NCBI RefSeq assembly: GCF_041260155.1
Contig: NC_091948.1
Location: forward strand, 3,848,501 to 3,912,500
Direction: 5' to 3'
From: Ptychodera flava
Taxonomy: Eukaryota > Hemichordata > Enteropneusta > Ptychoderidae
Length of the DNA: 64,000 nt
Program-made: the position numbers and the translations under genes
Part shown: positions 24,321 through 37,681 of the stretch, one piece after another
Position numbering within the stretch: the first letter of the stretch is position 1
Layout: every line of letters begins with the position of its first letter
The notes under the pieces: generated by a model
Told to the model about the DNA's origin: nothing
Databases searched by the model: none
The model's input: the letters and a program-made list of their open reading frames with translations, nothing else

Positions 24321-27300
24321 CAGACAGGTAATAGACAATTCTTTGTCCTGTTGAGTGTAAAAAATACGGGAGCAAAATGCCTTGCAGGATCTGCTTTTGA
24401 CTGACAGTGAAATATTTAGATGTCAAGTAATTGTTGATGTCGAGATTTTGATCAGTAGAAATGTATTCTTTTTTTTTGTATTTTAATTTCCATTTACCCT
24501 ACCTATGCCGTTACTTGTGTTGTTGATTTCATTTAAGTGATTCCATTGCAGTGATGTGAGATGTCGTTATGAAATTAAGTCAGTTGGTGTGTGTTGCTTT
24601 CAGCAAATGCAGTTTCATTCAGAGTTGCTTTTTTCTCAAACACACAATTTCCACCTGATAGTGTTTCGCTCACACCTGATTTCATATTTGTTGCATTTTT
24701 TGCATCAGTCAGCAGAGTTTAGCTTTGCCGTTTCTTTCGTAATAGCCAAAACTCAACCCTGCTTTGCCACTTTGCAATGAACATTCAGAGATCCACAATA
24801 TGAAGTGAAATCTATCTAAAACACTCACAGAAACCACTGAGGAACGCTTACTGATTTCATGACCAAAGAAGCTGTGTAGTGGGTGATATTACATTGTTCA
24901 GCATTGGAAGGGGTCCTTTTAGGGGAGGGTATGCTGAAGGAAAGCAGTTATGCCATGTACCAAAGAGGCTAGGGAAAAATGGGAGCTGATTCATGTGATC
25001 ATGTCATTGTAATGTTTCAAATGCATTTTGGGAGACGGATATGGGGTAGCTTAGCTTTTGCTGTATGTGTAATTAAGTCAGAATGCTTTGGTTCCTCATC
25101 ATAATTTGACCCATTTGACACAAGGCTGTCTTACAAGCTTTGTTTGTCCATAATTTAATTGGATCCATAGACAGAGAAGCTGTCTTTTGAAGTTGATAGT
25201 GAAACATTCAAACTGAAATTAGACATTTCATTTGTTTCGTCGCCCACATAATAACAGTGGAAATATTTAACTCAGTGCTTCACATTGGCTGTCAGATTTC
25301 TTCAACTGATTCACTAGTACAGTGTGCATGAAAAAAAGAGTTCATGTACATTTTGTCGCTGGAAATTAGTGAACTGAAAACAGCCTATTTGCTGAGAATT
25401 TTCCCACTAGGAGTGTGTACCAATATGTGTAGGGTCCAATATTGTAATAGATAGAGGTTGCAACAGACCTTTGTAATGAAATTCATGTTATCCCTAAAAC
25501 AAAAGAAATGGCAGTAAAGAGTTAAAAAATAAAAAATATTGTATCAAAAATATCAAGACACAGATCCCTTTCCAAAGTAATAATCTTGGGTAATATCAAC
25601 ATGGTATATGGAGCCAAAGGGAATATAGAATTGTAGATTTTGCAAGACTGAATAACATTAGGCCCATAAAGCTACCGTACAATTCAACACCATCTTAAGG
25701 GGATGTGTACATTTATTCATCAGGAAAGGCACCCTTAGACAAGAGATCATTACTACTAAATGGAAAGTGGGCCCAGTGTTGTTCAGGTATGCTGTAGATT
25801 TTTTTTTTATTTGTAGAATTTTTGAGCTTTCCCTTAGAAGTTTACGTAGCTATTCTGCATGTATTGGACAGACTGTGACAAGAGGTTTACACATTACACT
25901 TCATACATAAATATTTTGATTTACAAATGGATGACAATACTGTGACCAAATTGAAAAGCCCTGCAACTCTCAACTCAGGGGAAAAATGTTCACCATTTAT
26001 GTCCTCCCGGTTGATTGCACCATCACATTGAGGGCGCTGTTTAAAAAGAAATAAGCAAACATGAAGAAAGTTCATTCAGTCTCCGCTGCAAAGAAATGCA
26101 GATTTTTGTTTTGTTCATAGCATTAAGCGCTTGAAGCTTGATGTAATATTATCCATTTATGCAAATGTTATTCATAAGTATTGTTTTAATATTCAAATCC
26201 AGTACAGTGAATATTGGTGTACTGCATGTCACACATTAAACAGTTTTGTTCCTGGAATTTTGTCACAGACCTTATATCCCAATCTAGAAGAGACTCAAAA
26301 CCATCAACTGACTTCCACTATGTATTTATGTCAAGTTTTAGTCAAGTTTGATGTGCTTTGTAATTGATGTTTGCCAATGACCATGACAATACGGATGAAA
26401 GTTGGGTCAGTTTACTCTTGACTCTTTCAACACCCTTTCTTTGGTACAATCACTGACAGTAGAGCAATTCTACCACAACCTTAGGTTTTTTCGACAACTT
26501 TGGACCCTTAATTAAATCTTTCACCACCATGGTATGGCCCAAACTCATTGTTGCCAATGGTGATTTTGGACCTGTGTACCTGGGAATAGGGGTGAATGGG
26601 TTAACTAGGGAAATGGAGGGTGAAAGGAGCCAAGGAACAAATGCTGACCTGACCTGCTTTACATTATAAATACTCCCAAGGATAAACTCTGCGACAAAAG
26701 TTTCAAAACAAATCAACATTTTTAGTACAAAACTCCATCACTACAAAAATCATTGATACCTGCTGAGTAACTCCCACTTGCTTAATATTTATGTTCACTT
26801 TTACCCGAGGATTTAACTAATGTTTTTGAATTTTGTGGGATTTTTGTTGTGTATATGTTAACTAAAAAATCTCTATTAACACTGAAGTAATTGACTGAAA
26901 TGCATAGGCAGTATTGTATTACAATGATCAGCCAATACTTGAATTTTTAATATGCAAAAACAAAAATTGAAATCGTGCAAGGAGATGAAATGTTTTTTTT
27001 AAGAAATGCTCGTAACAGCAGTGCTTGATTCCTTTTCGTGGCTTTGAAATTCAAAAAACACTTTCGAAGGTTCTGATGACCTTTACAAGGAATTGTATGA
27101 AATCACTATTGCATGTTATGTCTTGGAATCCATCAAAATCTTGACGTACTGTTTCAGTGTCTTTGTGTCCTCAATTATTGTACTTGTGAATGAAGCGATA
27201 TTTAACCTTTTTAAACATAACCAACGTGAAATATCACAGTTTTCAACATTGGCAATAGAGTAGTTTATGATAGAAAATACTATTTTTTCATCAGTCATTG

Positions 27301-30300
27301 TTATTCTCAAGAAACCCATATTTATCTAGTATAGAAGAACATTTTCAGGTCTTTGTCAAGGCCAAACCACACAATGTATTGCCTAGACATTTACTTATAA
27401 GCCATGCTTTCCAATATATTTCCATTCCTCTCTATGTACCTTGTATATATGTCATATATGTATGTGTGTCTGAGATACATTTTCGTGTGATATGCATACA
27501 CTGTTTCCAAGGCATATGAAAGTGTGCACCAGCGTACATTTTCACTTGCCGACAAAACAATGTACGCACATTCTCTGGATGATGCATGTGTGATATTTAT
27601 GTGTGATACTTTACAATAACTGTACGATAGTAACATTTTGCTAACTGGTATTTAAGTCAAGTATGCCAGCCCACCTAACCTATACCTACCTACCTGCCTA
27701 CCAGATAGTTTTTACCTCAGATTGGTTTGTGATCATCCAAGTGTAATGATGTCGCGAATGTCATGTACCATTTGGCGATAAAATTTTTAAGGGTGCCACT
27801 TATTTTATTTGAGAGAGAGAGAGAATGTGAAGACTGGTCAGTATCTGCCATGCACATCGTAAAGCAAATGGGCATTTGTATCTTTGCATGTGTGTTTTCA
27901 GTTGGACTTTGTGTATGTACATCCAGGCACCTTGACAGCGATTTGTGCAAAGTTCCGCATTGATGTAGCAATACATCAGCTCCATTGGATGGACCAAAAT
28001 CGTGTGAATTCCAGAGAAACACAACCTTGTTTGACAAAAACAGAGATGTACAATCACACTGTTAATTGCTGACTTGCCTAGACTGATAAATGCCTCATTG
28101 TAAAAGAGTCCTCTTTGAACTCAAGATGTATGTATTTTATTTACAACATTACTTTGAGTTGACATTGATATTATGATATGCAGTTTCTTTTGATTTAGAC
28201 AATTAAAGATTCTCCATGGGCACCAGACTAGAATTTTTTTGGCCTACAATGTTACATGATTAATCAATTTGAATTTTCACATTTTAAAATCTCTGACATC
28301 ACGTCCTGTGTATCACAATGATGCATTCAAAAGTGAATAATGGTATACACAAACACAAACCGTGATGATAACACAGCAGACTTATAAGCACACAATACCA
28401 TGATATCATTTGCATGTCTGCATTACTCTTTGGACCAAGGGATTTTATTTGCAATGAGAGAGTGTCTCCCCTCATGGTACAAAACAAGCTAATTAAGTTT
28501 TTGCCATGCAACCTTTTTGTTTCCATTTAGATTCTTACAAGATGTAAAATGGACTACTTCTCTTCAATCATAATTATCACTTCTCCTAAGACAAAGCAAG
28601 CATGGATGTACAAATGATTATTCATATGGGCATGTAAGACAACACCCCATTTTGATCTTGCACACGAATTGCAATGTTTGTTCTAGTTTGCCAAATGACA
28701 TGTATGTACTCTTGCAAGATGCATACAAAATGACAGTCTGGTATAGCCAGGTCACCTTGAAATAAGGTATTTTCTACAGAGACTGTGCGAAGGTGGTGTT
28801 GCACATAACACAGCATATTTTGCGAAAATATCACTTCTGCAAAAGATTCCTTCAATTTTAGCCCAAGATCAACATATTGGTAGCGCTCACCTTTTAGCTG
28901 TAGCTTAATTTAGCCTTTCTACCCCAATATACACCTTCATCCTTAGAGTCAACTATTGCTACTATACTAAACTTTAGAGTCTCTGCTTTTTGAAAATATA
29001 TATATAGTATGAGGGGGTTTCCTTGTCATCTTTGATGAGAAATATTGCTTTGAAAGAAAGTGTTGGTCAAGAGCATCGCCACCTTAAATGGGGACATGTT
29101 CGGTTCCCAGTATACTTGCTACATCTGGTATGATTTCATGGGTTATCTTTCAACCATTATTGTTTCAACACATATCAAAGCCGGTTTGTGTAAAGTTTGG
29201 ATAAGCATTCAACAGTTGGCCGTATCAGCGTCATGTATTTGACAACATCATATACGTGCTACCTTGCAATCTTCACTTAGATTGTCCCAGTAAATATCTA
29301 AAGGTGATTTCTTGTAAAATATCAGAAGAAATGGCCAGTGATTTTTCCTTTGTATTTTCCACACACAAGTTGTTCACTCTTTCAAAACAAAATACACCAG
29401 AAATATAAATGGTGATATGCATCAGACAGCTCAGTATAATTGCTGAGCAGAAACCAGTTGGATGACATGTTGTAATGGGAATTTCCATACTGCCAGGGAA
29501 AATGGAAAGGAAGAGTGTGATTAAAAGAGTATTGATGTTGTTATGGTAACAGATGAAATCCTCTTTGTTGCTAGAGTCAATGAATGACCGTCTGCATAAT
29601 GTTAAACGTTTATTATTTCTGAACATAGCTACAGATGTTTTTCAACAAGAAAACTTCTCTTTACAGGTAGCCTGGTCACCCTTTATGATAGTGACATGGC
29701 CTTTTTTTAACCCACAAGAAAACTGGGAATTTTCCACTTTACAACATTTAGGGGGAGGCATAGGGAGGAAAGACCATATCACTTCAATCACTGCTTTTTA
29801 CTTTGCAATTGTGTGCAAACTTTTCTCTCATAAAGCAAGTATTTACCAAATGATGGACAGAATTTCTTTTCTTGTAATGTACTTTGTTTCAAAATAATAA
29901 TATTTTGTCTGCTCTAAAGCAAGTTGTGATGTTTCTTCAACATATATATATGTATAGCACTGTTCTTCCTTAAATAAATTTGTAAAATACCACAACTTTT
30001 GTCTTGTTTATAACTCCTGTTGTAGGATTCCTTACCAGTAACAGTGTTTTGGAACTATGGACTGAGGGCAGTCAAGCACATATCACTGTCACCAGGTGGT
30101 CTTGTTAGCCAACATCATCCAATCACAAGGCTGTTTCAACATGACCAATTTTCATTAACCAATCAGTGCTTTGAATGACTGCAGTTGCACACAAAGCATT
30201 CACTAGCAATTCCAAACACATGTTAAAACTCGCTGACAGAAATTCTCATGTACCAGAGCGAATTATTAAATGTCATGTGCAAATATATACATTTGTCACT

Positions 30301-33300
30301 ATGCTGTCCCCAGGAGTTCACTGTCTGATGCAAGAATATCTGTGCAAACTCCTTGCACTTGTGAACAATTCAGCCAACAAAGAACAATTTTGGCCATGCA
30401 GACTCCATAGGCATGGATACATTATTGTCACACCAAATAGCAGCTTTTTAGAGAGCTAAGTTGTGTAATTCTTATAAATGGACAGTCTCAAGAAGACGTC
30501 AACTCAGGGATTGCATGAATCATAACTCAAACATAGTTTATCTTTATTTTTTTAAATGTATTTCAATATAATTGAAGTCTGAGATGTCACGGTAATGTAA
30601 TTGATAGTAAAGATATATTTTCAGAAATTGAGTTAATCTCTCCTTTAGGGCATTCTATGAGACCAATTGGAATCAAAAGCTACTGTATCACAAAACCATA
30701 CCGCACTAAATTTGTTCAAACTGTGTTCACTGAAGTATCAGAAGGCTGTTGAGCATTAAGAGTGACAGTGTAAGAGTCTAATTCCACCTTCAGTGAATGG
30801 TTACACATTTATCACTTGAGAGACTGTTTCCCTGGTAAAATATCAATAATATTGGCTGATGTTCCAAATTTGCCAGTCGTGAAAATGAAATTGACTGGAA
30901 AGAAACACTAAAGAATATAGCAATAAAGGATGACACCCTGACCATTAACATCTATTATGGGCAAGGGCAAGGCTGCCAAGCCTGTTAATTTTGGCTTTCC
31001 TTTTGCGTGCGTGTCAGGGCAGAGTCTGTTATTTCCATCACATTATCAACGAACTCAAGAAAACTGCAACATTTAACGAAAATTTCCCACACCAAAGACA
31101 ATGGAGCACCATTACTGTGTATTTGTGGTGAGTCACGTGGTTCAACTTGCCCAAATAAAATGCAACGGACAGGGCATGGTCATATAATATATAATAGACT
31201 TTGTAATGGACAAACGTGTTTTGTTGATCACACAAAATTAACTTTTATTAAATAATAAACTTTTATGTGGAATTTGAGTTCAAATTTTTCACCTATTGGA
31301 GATTAAGCAGCCCAATCAAGGGGTCAGGACAGTATGACATCTGGTCCTATGAGACAAAACCACAAACGAACACAAACAAATTTTCTCCAGCACTACTCTG
31401 TGACTACAGCATGCAGAAGACCTAGCATATCAGAAAGTAAGGGGCAACATCAAAAGTTCAATGTCTTATAAAAAACGTAATCCTTTTAGTTTAGGGTGGG
31501 AGGTGGGTTAACCCAAAAGTTTCTGTCCGACAAATCAATTTAAGGTAAAAATTACCAAAGCAGAAAATATTCAGCAGAAATGTGCACCCTGTTTTGAAGC
31601 TAGAGTTTTTTATCAACATGTGCATGACTTCCCCCATTCTGGTTAGCGTAAACAATGCAGGCTGTTGGCCTCTGTTGCACTTGGAATTTGTATGTATGTT
31701 TTACTACATGTCTGGTGCACCTTATCATATTTTACACGTTGATGTGACCTGGTTTCAGCAATACTTGTAGGTTCAATGTATGTCTTGGGGGAGACTTAAG
31801 GATTTAAGTTTTTTGTCCTAAATTGAACTTTTGACGTCGACCCTAAGGGTACCACCATTGAATGAACTTTGTGACCTATATATCACTCATAGCTAATCGC
31901 TGATTTACACTCAGAAGGCCATGCAACAACAGGTTAATAATACCACCACTCTCACACATTTGCAGGATTTTCCTTTTTTTCTTACCTCATTTGCATATTT
32001 TAGACACTGACATGTTCATTTGAACAAATTCACATCTCAACCCCTGGGTCTACCTGTACACCAAATACTAAGATGGTAGGTGCGGTGGTTTGGGAGTTTT
32101 GTGTTGGACGGACTTGCATCTGCATGCACATACATACATACCAGTATATACAGACATACAGACACCACCGATTCACCATATAAGCTCTTTTTGGTATTTA
32201 TACATATACCAAATATGAGCTAAAAAGTGGATAATAGTGAATGAAAGAAGATGCTGGTATGGATTGTTGGATGTCAAGTTAGTATGTACATGGAATTGAA
32301 TATACAACCTGTCTTGATAGGTTTCATCCATCCATTCTGAGCTGACAAATGATGATATTGCTACAACATCACTTTCAACATAGACCCTAGAAACTGTAAG
32401 ATCTATGGTTTCATAACATCAACAAAAACATGATACAGACGAGAGCTTATTTGTAAAACTGTTTATTAGCCGAGATCAAAGAAACAACATACATGTTGTT
32501 ATCAAGCGTGAAGAAGAATAAATAAAGAAAAATTCAAACAAATCAGTCGGTCAGCGTATTTTGAGCAAATAATTCTCTGATCATTCTTAAAAGGCAGTTA
32601 TTGCGTGTGAAGTTCCACAAAAGTACACCACACAGGGGTACTGGATCCTGTCATACACACATGTGCATACCTGGTCACATCATTTGTGAATCTCAGTGTG
32701 TTACGGCTGATGTGAGTCTGTGTAGATTTCTGGTTTGACCGCCATGAGCAACAGTGTCTGCTTGAAAGAGACAGTTATTTCATATACTGTCAACGTGACC
32801 ACTGACTTTCCCACAAGTAGATCATAGGAAAAAATGACATGCATGACATTGCTGAAAGAAGATACTCTGGGTAAATTTTGCAATGGCTGTCAGTCTGTTG
32901 ACATTGTAACAATGCAGTGAAATTCACTTCAATGTAAAACCTTTGAATCTCTATACCATCACTGTTTTTAAAACAGTGGCTGGACCTGCATCATACGAAA
33001 TACAAGTAACAAGATTACTACAGCGGTTTTGCTTACATGAAATATAACATCTTTTCACTTCCTTCACTGAACTTGAAATTGGCGAGATCTATTTTTCTCA
33101 CACCTGTGGATACATACATTACAAATGTACTGAGAGACCTCAAATTTATGACATCCACTCATTGCATAACACAGGCACTGAATATTAAACCTTGAACAAG
33201 GTTTCAGGTACCACCATTTACAATGTAAAATCTTAAAACCATGTACAAATGACAAAGTGTACATCATGATGGTGCACTGATACCAGAATTTTCCTTGTAC

Positions 33301-34572
33301 ACATCTGATGGGTTTCCCATCTCCTCCTGAATGTCTTCAGCCCTGGATCCTTCATACCCACAGGTTTGTCAGGAAATCTCCTCAGAAATTGCAGGATACA
33401 AAACTTGCCAGAACACACAGCATTTTTTCACTTAGCTGTATGTCACACAGTGTGATGCAGGGAATCCAATATCAGCTGCATGCGGAGATTTACAATGCTA
33501 CTTCTTGACCCTTGATGTTTGCACTGCCTATTCACAATGCACAGGCAAATGATCATGTGACTCTAATAGCTTCTACGATTGGCTTCTCGTGACCTTTGCA
33601 CTGTTCTGTGAGCATGCACATGAAGGTTTTCTCAATGAGAAGGCTGCAAGCGGTGTTTCACCATCACAAACAGAAAACAGAAATGTAAATGATATTCTTT
33701 TGATGTTTCCCCATCAACCCTACAGTTCTCTTGAGCCCTTGGATTTGCCCTACTGTATTCCTGATGCAGGCTGACAGGAATCTTAACACATTGAAAGTGT
33801 TCATTTTTTTTGTTCTCTGTTGCCTTTCAACACTCGACAAAACAATTCTGTTGAAAATTGGCCTACTGCTAAGAGAAAAACAAAAGACATCTGTCTGCTT
33901 CTGATGGAAAAGAAAGAATCAATTCAAATAAATCTGAATCTAAAGATGAGATTTTTTGTTTCAAGGAATGCAGCAAATGGTTCCAAAGATCTGCATCTTA
34001 TCACACTATCAGTCAAAATGAAAAATTTACATAACAGCTTCAGCAAAAACAAAGCTCTACCCCTTACTAGCTATCCAGGTACAAGTTACAACTACCGCTT
34101 ACAGTCACCTACTTTTACTAGACATTCACATCCCATGAACTTGGAGGAATGCTGTAATTAAAGAGCAAATTCTTTCCTTGGGTGCATAATTCATATTTTT
34201 CATTGGATTATTAATTTCTATAAATTTACAGATTCCTCAAAGCTTCTCTCTTCAAAGTTTTACTTTTTACAGTTGGAGGTGTTTTTGGTAATAAATGGCT
34301 TACCATTTTTCTGCTTTTTTTTCCTTTTTGTTTCAATATTTTTCATATTTTTAGTAGTTTTTCCGTTTTGTTTACTAATGTTCTCCTTCATTGTTTGTTT
34401 TCTTTTTTTTTAAGTTTTCAATGCATTAAGTTTTTTGTCCTGTGATGAGAAGTGGTTCCAAGTGGAAACTGACCACCAGTGGTTTGTATGGCTTTTTTCC
34501 AACAGAGATGGCAAGACAATGCAATGATGCCACCACGCCTTCTTCCAGTAGGAAACCTACACACAGGTGACG
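24321..34572. other. Intergenic region between convergent ABHD17 and ASB7
   Basis: About 10 kb without a supported gene. It contains the dispersed repeat at 26,517, a repeat-like stretch near 32,040-32,225 with CATACATACATA and an imperfect hairpin around TATACCAAATATGAGCT, and many short open stretches without recognisable domains. The longest, 33820-34161 plus (113 codons), lies beside the ASB7 terminal exon and has no domain I recognise. Confidence 0.5.
26517..26606 (+). repeat. Dispersed repeat, copy 2
   Basis: Same family as 13,834-13,921, with the shared blocks CACCA.TATGG.CTGGCCCAA and ATTGTT...ATGG and a closing GGGTNAANGNGTTAA. Confidence 0.5.
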
Positions 34573-34709
34573 CTACTCCTCATACCTGAACTTCAGATAG
34601 TTCACCATAATGTTAGACAGAGGTAGTTGGTCGAGCTTGTCTATGTTTCTCGGCCCAAGAGTCGTCCGGATCACAAGACGGCACATTTCTTGCAGTGACC
34701 TAGGGTTTG
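34573..34709 (-). CDS. ASB7: ASB7 coding exon 3: SOCS box
   Basis: After an acceptor CCACCAG this exon reads SNPRSLQEMCRLVIRTTLGP, followed by RNIDKLDQLPLSN, then IMVNYLKFRYEE and TAG. It is a complete SOCS box. SLQEMCRLVI is the elongin B/C-binding BC box, and KLDQLPLSN sits where the CUL5 box lies. Human ASB7 has PRNLQDLCRIKIRQ at the same place. The exon begins in phase 1, matching the donor of exon 2. It is only 137 bp of coding sequence, so it is easy to miss. Confidence 0.93.
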
Positions 34710-35397
34710 CTGGTGGATTAGAGTTGTACACAAAAGGTGGCAGTTAGAACACACACTGAGTACTGGTGAAGTGGTTCTCTAGCATATACTAGTGCCTGTT
34801 ATCACTTTTTTGTTCCAGTACAGAGCGAGACCAACAGATTCAGCATTGGCTGGTTGTAGAGTTGGCTGAGCAATAGACTGTAGAGAAAACCATTTCTCTA
34901 GGGTCTGTGGCTGAGCCCCATACACAAGTGAATCTTTCAGTAGAGTGTAGAGCCAGTTCCAACTGTGAACCCATCCTGACTATCATAGGGTAGAGCTGCA
35001 CTAAATACAAATATAGCTTTTAATTACCCCTCTGCATGAGAAAATGGGAGGTGAACAAGTTCACAAACCCGATTTAGAGCAGGACCGAAATTTTGAAGGA
35101 GAGGATATAAATATGTTTCAGAGAGATGAATATTTGAAAACATAAATGATTCACATTTTGTATGTGAGCTAATTCCTCATATTGAAGTTTTTTGAAAATA
35201 TTGAAAACGCGCAATTTATCAAAATGAAGTTGAAGGAAAGTAACTTGCACATAAAGATTGCAAAGCTGTAAGAGAAAATTCAAACTACTCTGGAAAATAT
35301 AGTATCGGCAACATGAAACGCTCTCTGTTATCATGATAAATTGTTTTCAATTCCCATAAAAGTATGTGTAAACACACACAACGAAGGGTCAACTTAC

Positions 35398-36009
35398 AAG
35401 TAATATGAAGAAGGAAGCACAGACAAGGTCGGTCCTTGTGGGATAAACTTCTTGAAACTTCGAATGGAGTGAGTCCATCATGATTTTTGATGTTGGGGTC
35501 AGCACCATACCTGTACAGTATCTTGCAGGCCTCAAGGTCATCCTTCAGGGCAGACAAATGTAGAGATGTTTGTCCGTCTTCCTGCCGGCCTAAATTGACG
35601 TCTGCTCCCCTCTTGAGGAGCAGTTGGCAAATCGAGTGGTTACTTTTGATGACGGCATACCTCAGAGGGAACCCGAGTTGGACGTTGATGTTGGCGTGCC
35701 ACTGCAGCAGCATTTTGATGCAAGCCGTGCGCTCCCGTATCATCGCCAGCTGAAGAGGCGTGGTTCCCTTGTCGCTTTTGGAGTCCACAGACGCCTGATG
35801 CTGCAGCAGCAGGTCGGCAAATGAGTCTCTCCCATAGTGGGCAGCTACATGCAACGGAGTCCACCCGTCGCCGCTCTGGATGTCTACCACATTGTGCTTG
35901 CTGTTCCGGTCAAAGTCTAACAACAGTCTTGCAATGCGGGTCCTGCCATGCATGGCTGCATAATGTAATGCTGTAAAGCCTCCGATACCATCGCGTAATT
36001 CTGTTCTGC
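35398..36009 (-). CDS. ASB7: ASB7 coding exon 2: ankyrin repeats
   Basis: This 612 bp exon encodes most of the ankyrin domain: GIGGFTALHYAAMHGRTRIA, GDGWTPLHVAAHYGRDSFAD, SDKGTTPLQLAMIRERTACI, FPLRYAVIKSNHSICQLLLK and EDGQTSLHLSALKDDLEACK are successive repeats. Several are nearly identical to human ASB7 (ALHYAAMHGR, GWTPLHVAAHYGRDSF, RYAVIKSNHS), which identifies the orthologue among the many ASB proteins. Borders are AACAG/GCAGAA upstream and ACTT/GTAAGT downstream, both phase 1. The ankyrin face selects the substrate that the CUL5 complex ubiquitinates. Confidence 0.96.
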
Positions 36010-36829
36010 CTGTTAAGAAAATAAAAACAAACAAGATTGCCAAATGGCATAACAGCGCCAAAGTAAACTTTCTAGACTTACATTTTTCCTTTCGCTACTT
36101 TGCTTTACATTAAATTTTGTTTGATATAGACCTATCTACAGTATGTATCACTGGAAATAATTCATGGAATTTTGTAAATGAATGAATGAATGACAGATTC
36201 TTTGTCTGCATAGCTGGAATTCAAGGAACAGTTGCTGCAACTGTTCGCAGTAAGAGGAATGTCTATGACGTGTTTTACTTTCTTCTATCAACACTCTCAT
36301 TGCAATGTCCTTGCCCCTGAGGTCCAACTGTGTCATCTAAAACACCAGATTCAAAATAAGGTCAAAGGCAACCTTGACAGCCTGTACCTGAACATTGTGC
36401 AGGGTTCAAGTCTGTGTGCTCTGTACAGCTTTGATTACATGATCAGTATTTCTGCTGAGATTACCGAGTAGTGCATATGTACTTAGGGCAGATAGATTGC
36501 CTGGGCACCTAACACCATTTCTATTGTCCCCTAATATCATTGTATTGATGTACCTAGAGGAGCCCTGGTGTCATAGCTTGAGAACTCTGATAAAATTTAC
36601 CAAGGTACCCTAAGGCCCTCAATGATACACTGATGATGAACCATTGATTCACAACAGGTGCTTTCGGATGCAAGGAAGTTTCTAATTATACATGTGTTGA
36701 CATATGATGATAAAGACCAATAGAGTAATTGCCAGAAATTCCTAAGGCACAAAGAGATCAGAATTCCTATCCATTGAGGGCTGACCAGTTCACAAGCACC
36801 TGATCATGTATCAAAACCATGTCACTTAC

Positions 36830-37040
36830 CTCCACTGTCAAGAAGGACCCTAAGAACTCTCTCCCTGCCTCTTGAAGCAGCAAGATGTAGCAATGTCCAT
36901 CCATTGAGATCAGCTTCATTTGGCGTCGATCCATGCGTTAAACACTCTTTCACTGTTGCAACATCACCCCTAGCCACCGCTGCTCTGATCCGTACTGTTT
37001 TGCTTAGATCAATTTGTTTCACTTTTCGGCGAGTCTTCAT
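36830..37040 (-). CDS. ASB7: ASB7 coding exon 1: start and first ankyrin repeats
   Basis: ASB7 is the substrate-recognition subunit of an elongin B/C-CUL5-RBX2 ubiquitin ligase. In mammals it is linked to spindle and heterochromatin control. This exon gives MKTRRKVKQIDLSKTVRIRA, then AVARGDVATVKECL and NGWTLLHLAASRGRERVLRV, aligned with human IQAAVAAGDVHTVRKML and NGWTLLHFSAARGKERCVRV. The donor is GGAG/GTAAGT. With exons 2 and 3 the protein is 319 residues (human 318). The ATG at 37040 is the only one in frame in this exon after an acceptor-like CATCACAG at 37062, so a spliced 5' UTR is likely. A start in an upstream exon cannot be excluded, because the frame is open to that acceptor. Confidence 0.92.
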
Positions 37041-37228
37041 CTTCTCTCTAACTCCTGGAACCTGTGATGTAAAGTTTTCTTGGTGAATATGGATGGAAAA
37101 AGCCGGCGTACACATTTTAACTTTATCACAAGTTACATACACGTCATTGCCCTGGTATGTTTGATGAGCTGTATATTATTATACACCTGAGCCTGCAATG
37201 TATTGAGTTTTGTCATATAGTAAATTTC
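37041..37228. other. Upstream of ASB7; extra TIR copy
   Basis: Contains the probable 5' UTR of ASB7. ATTATTATACACCT at about 37171-37184 is the same 14 bp terminus as the element starting at 37229, in the same orientation. Confidence 0.5.
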
Positions 37229-37681
37229 ATTATTATACACCTAATGCCGTAACCTATGGGAGTTTGACCGTCCAATAACTTTCCGTATTTTGTATAGTAC
37301 GTGGAGTCCCGAATACGGGAGACGCGCGACGCGCCTGTTTAGCGACTGTCGGATGTAAACAAACTATTTTACGGTGAGTTATAGACATAATAACAACTTC
37401 CACCAAAATGTATTCGTAGTATAAGGTTTAAAACACGCTAAACACAAAACTGAGTCTAAATGCAATTGATTTTTATTTTAAAAAACTAATTAAATTGAAA
37501 ACATTCAGCGAAGTTTGCTTGTACTGCACTGAAAATTAATTGGCTTCGTGCCAACGCAAGGGACTTGTACTACGGAGCAGTAGATCGCGCGCGTTGCACT
37601 CATATCGTGCATGCCGCATCCCTCAAATTTACCATAGAATTAGTTTATACGGACGATTAATGGAGGGAGGTGTATAATAAT
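37229..37681. mobile_element. TIR element (MITE), 453 bp
   Basis: Perfect 14 bp terminal inverted repeats, ATTATTATACACCT at 37229-37242 and AGGTGTATAATAAT at 37668-37681, enclose 453 bp of non-coding DNA with CpG-rich patches (GACGCGCGACGCGCC; GATCGCGCGCG). The TTA-rich ends are compatible with a PIF/Harbinger-type element, but no clear target duplication is visible. Confidence 0.7.

Noticed and set aside
33820-34161. A 113-codon plus frame beside the ASB7 last exon
   Set aside because: Rich in Lys, Asn and Ser as expected from AT-rich DNA, with no domain.
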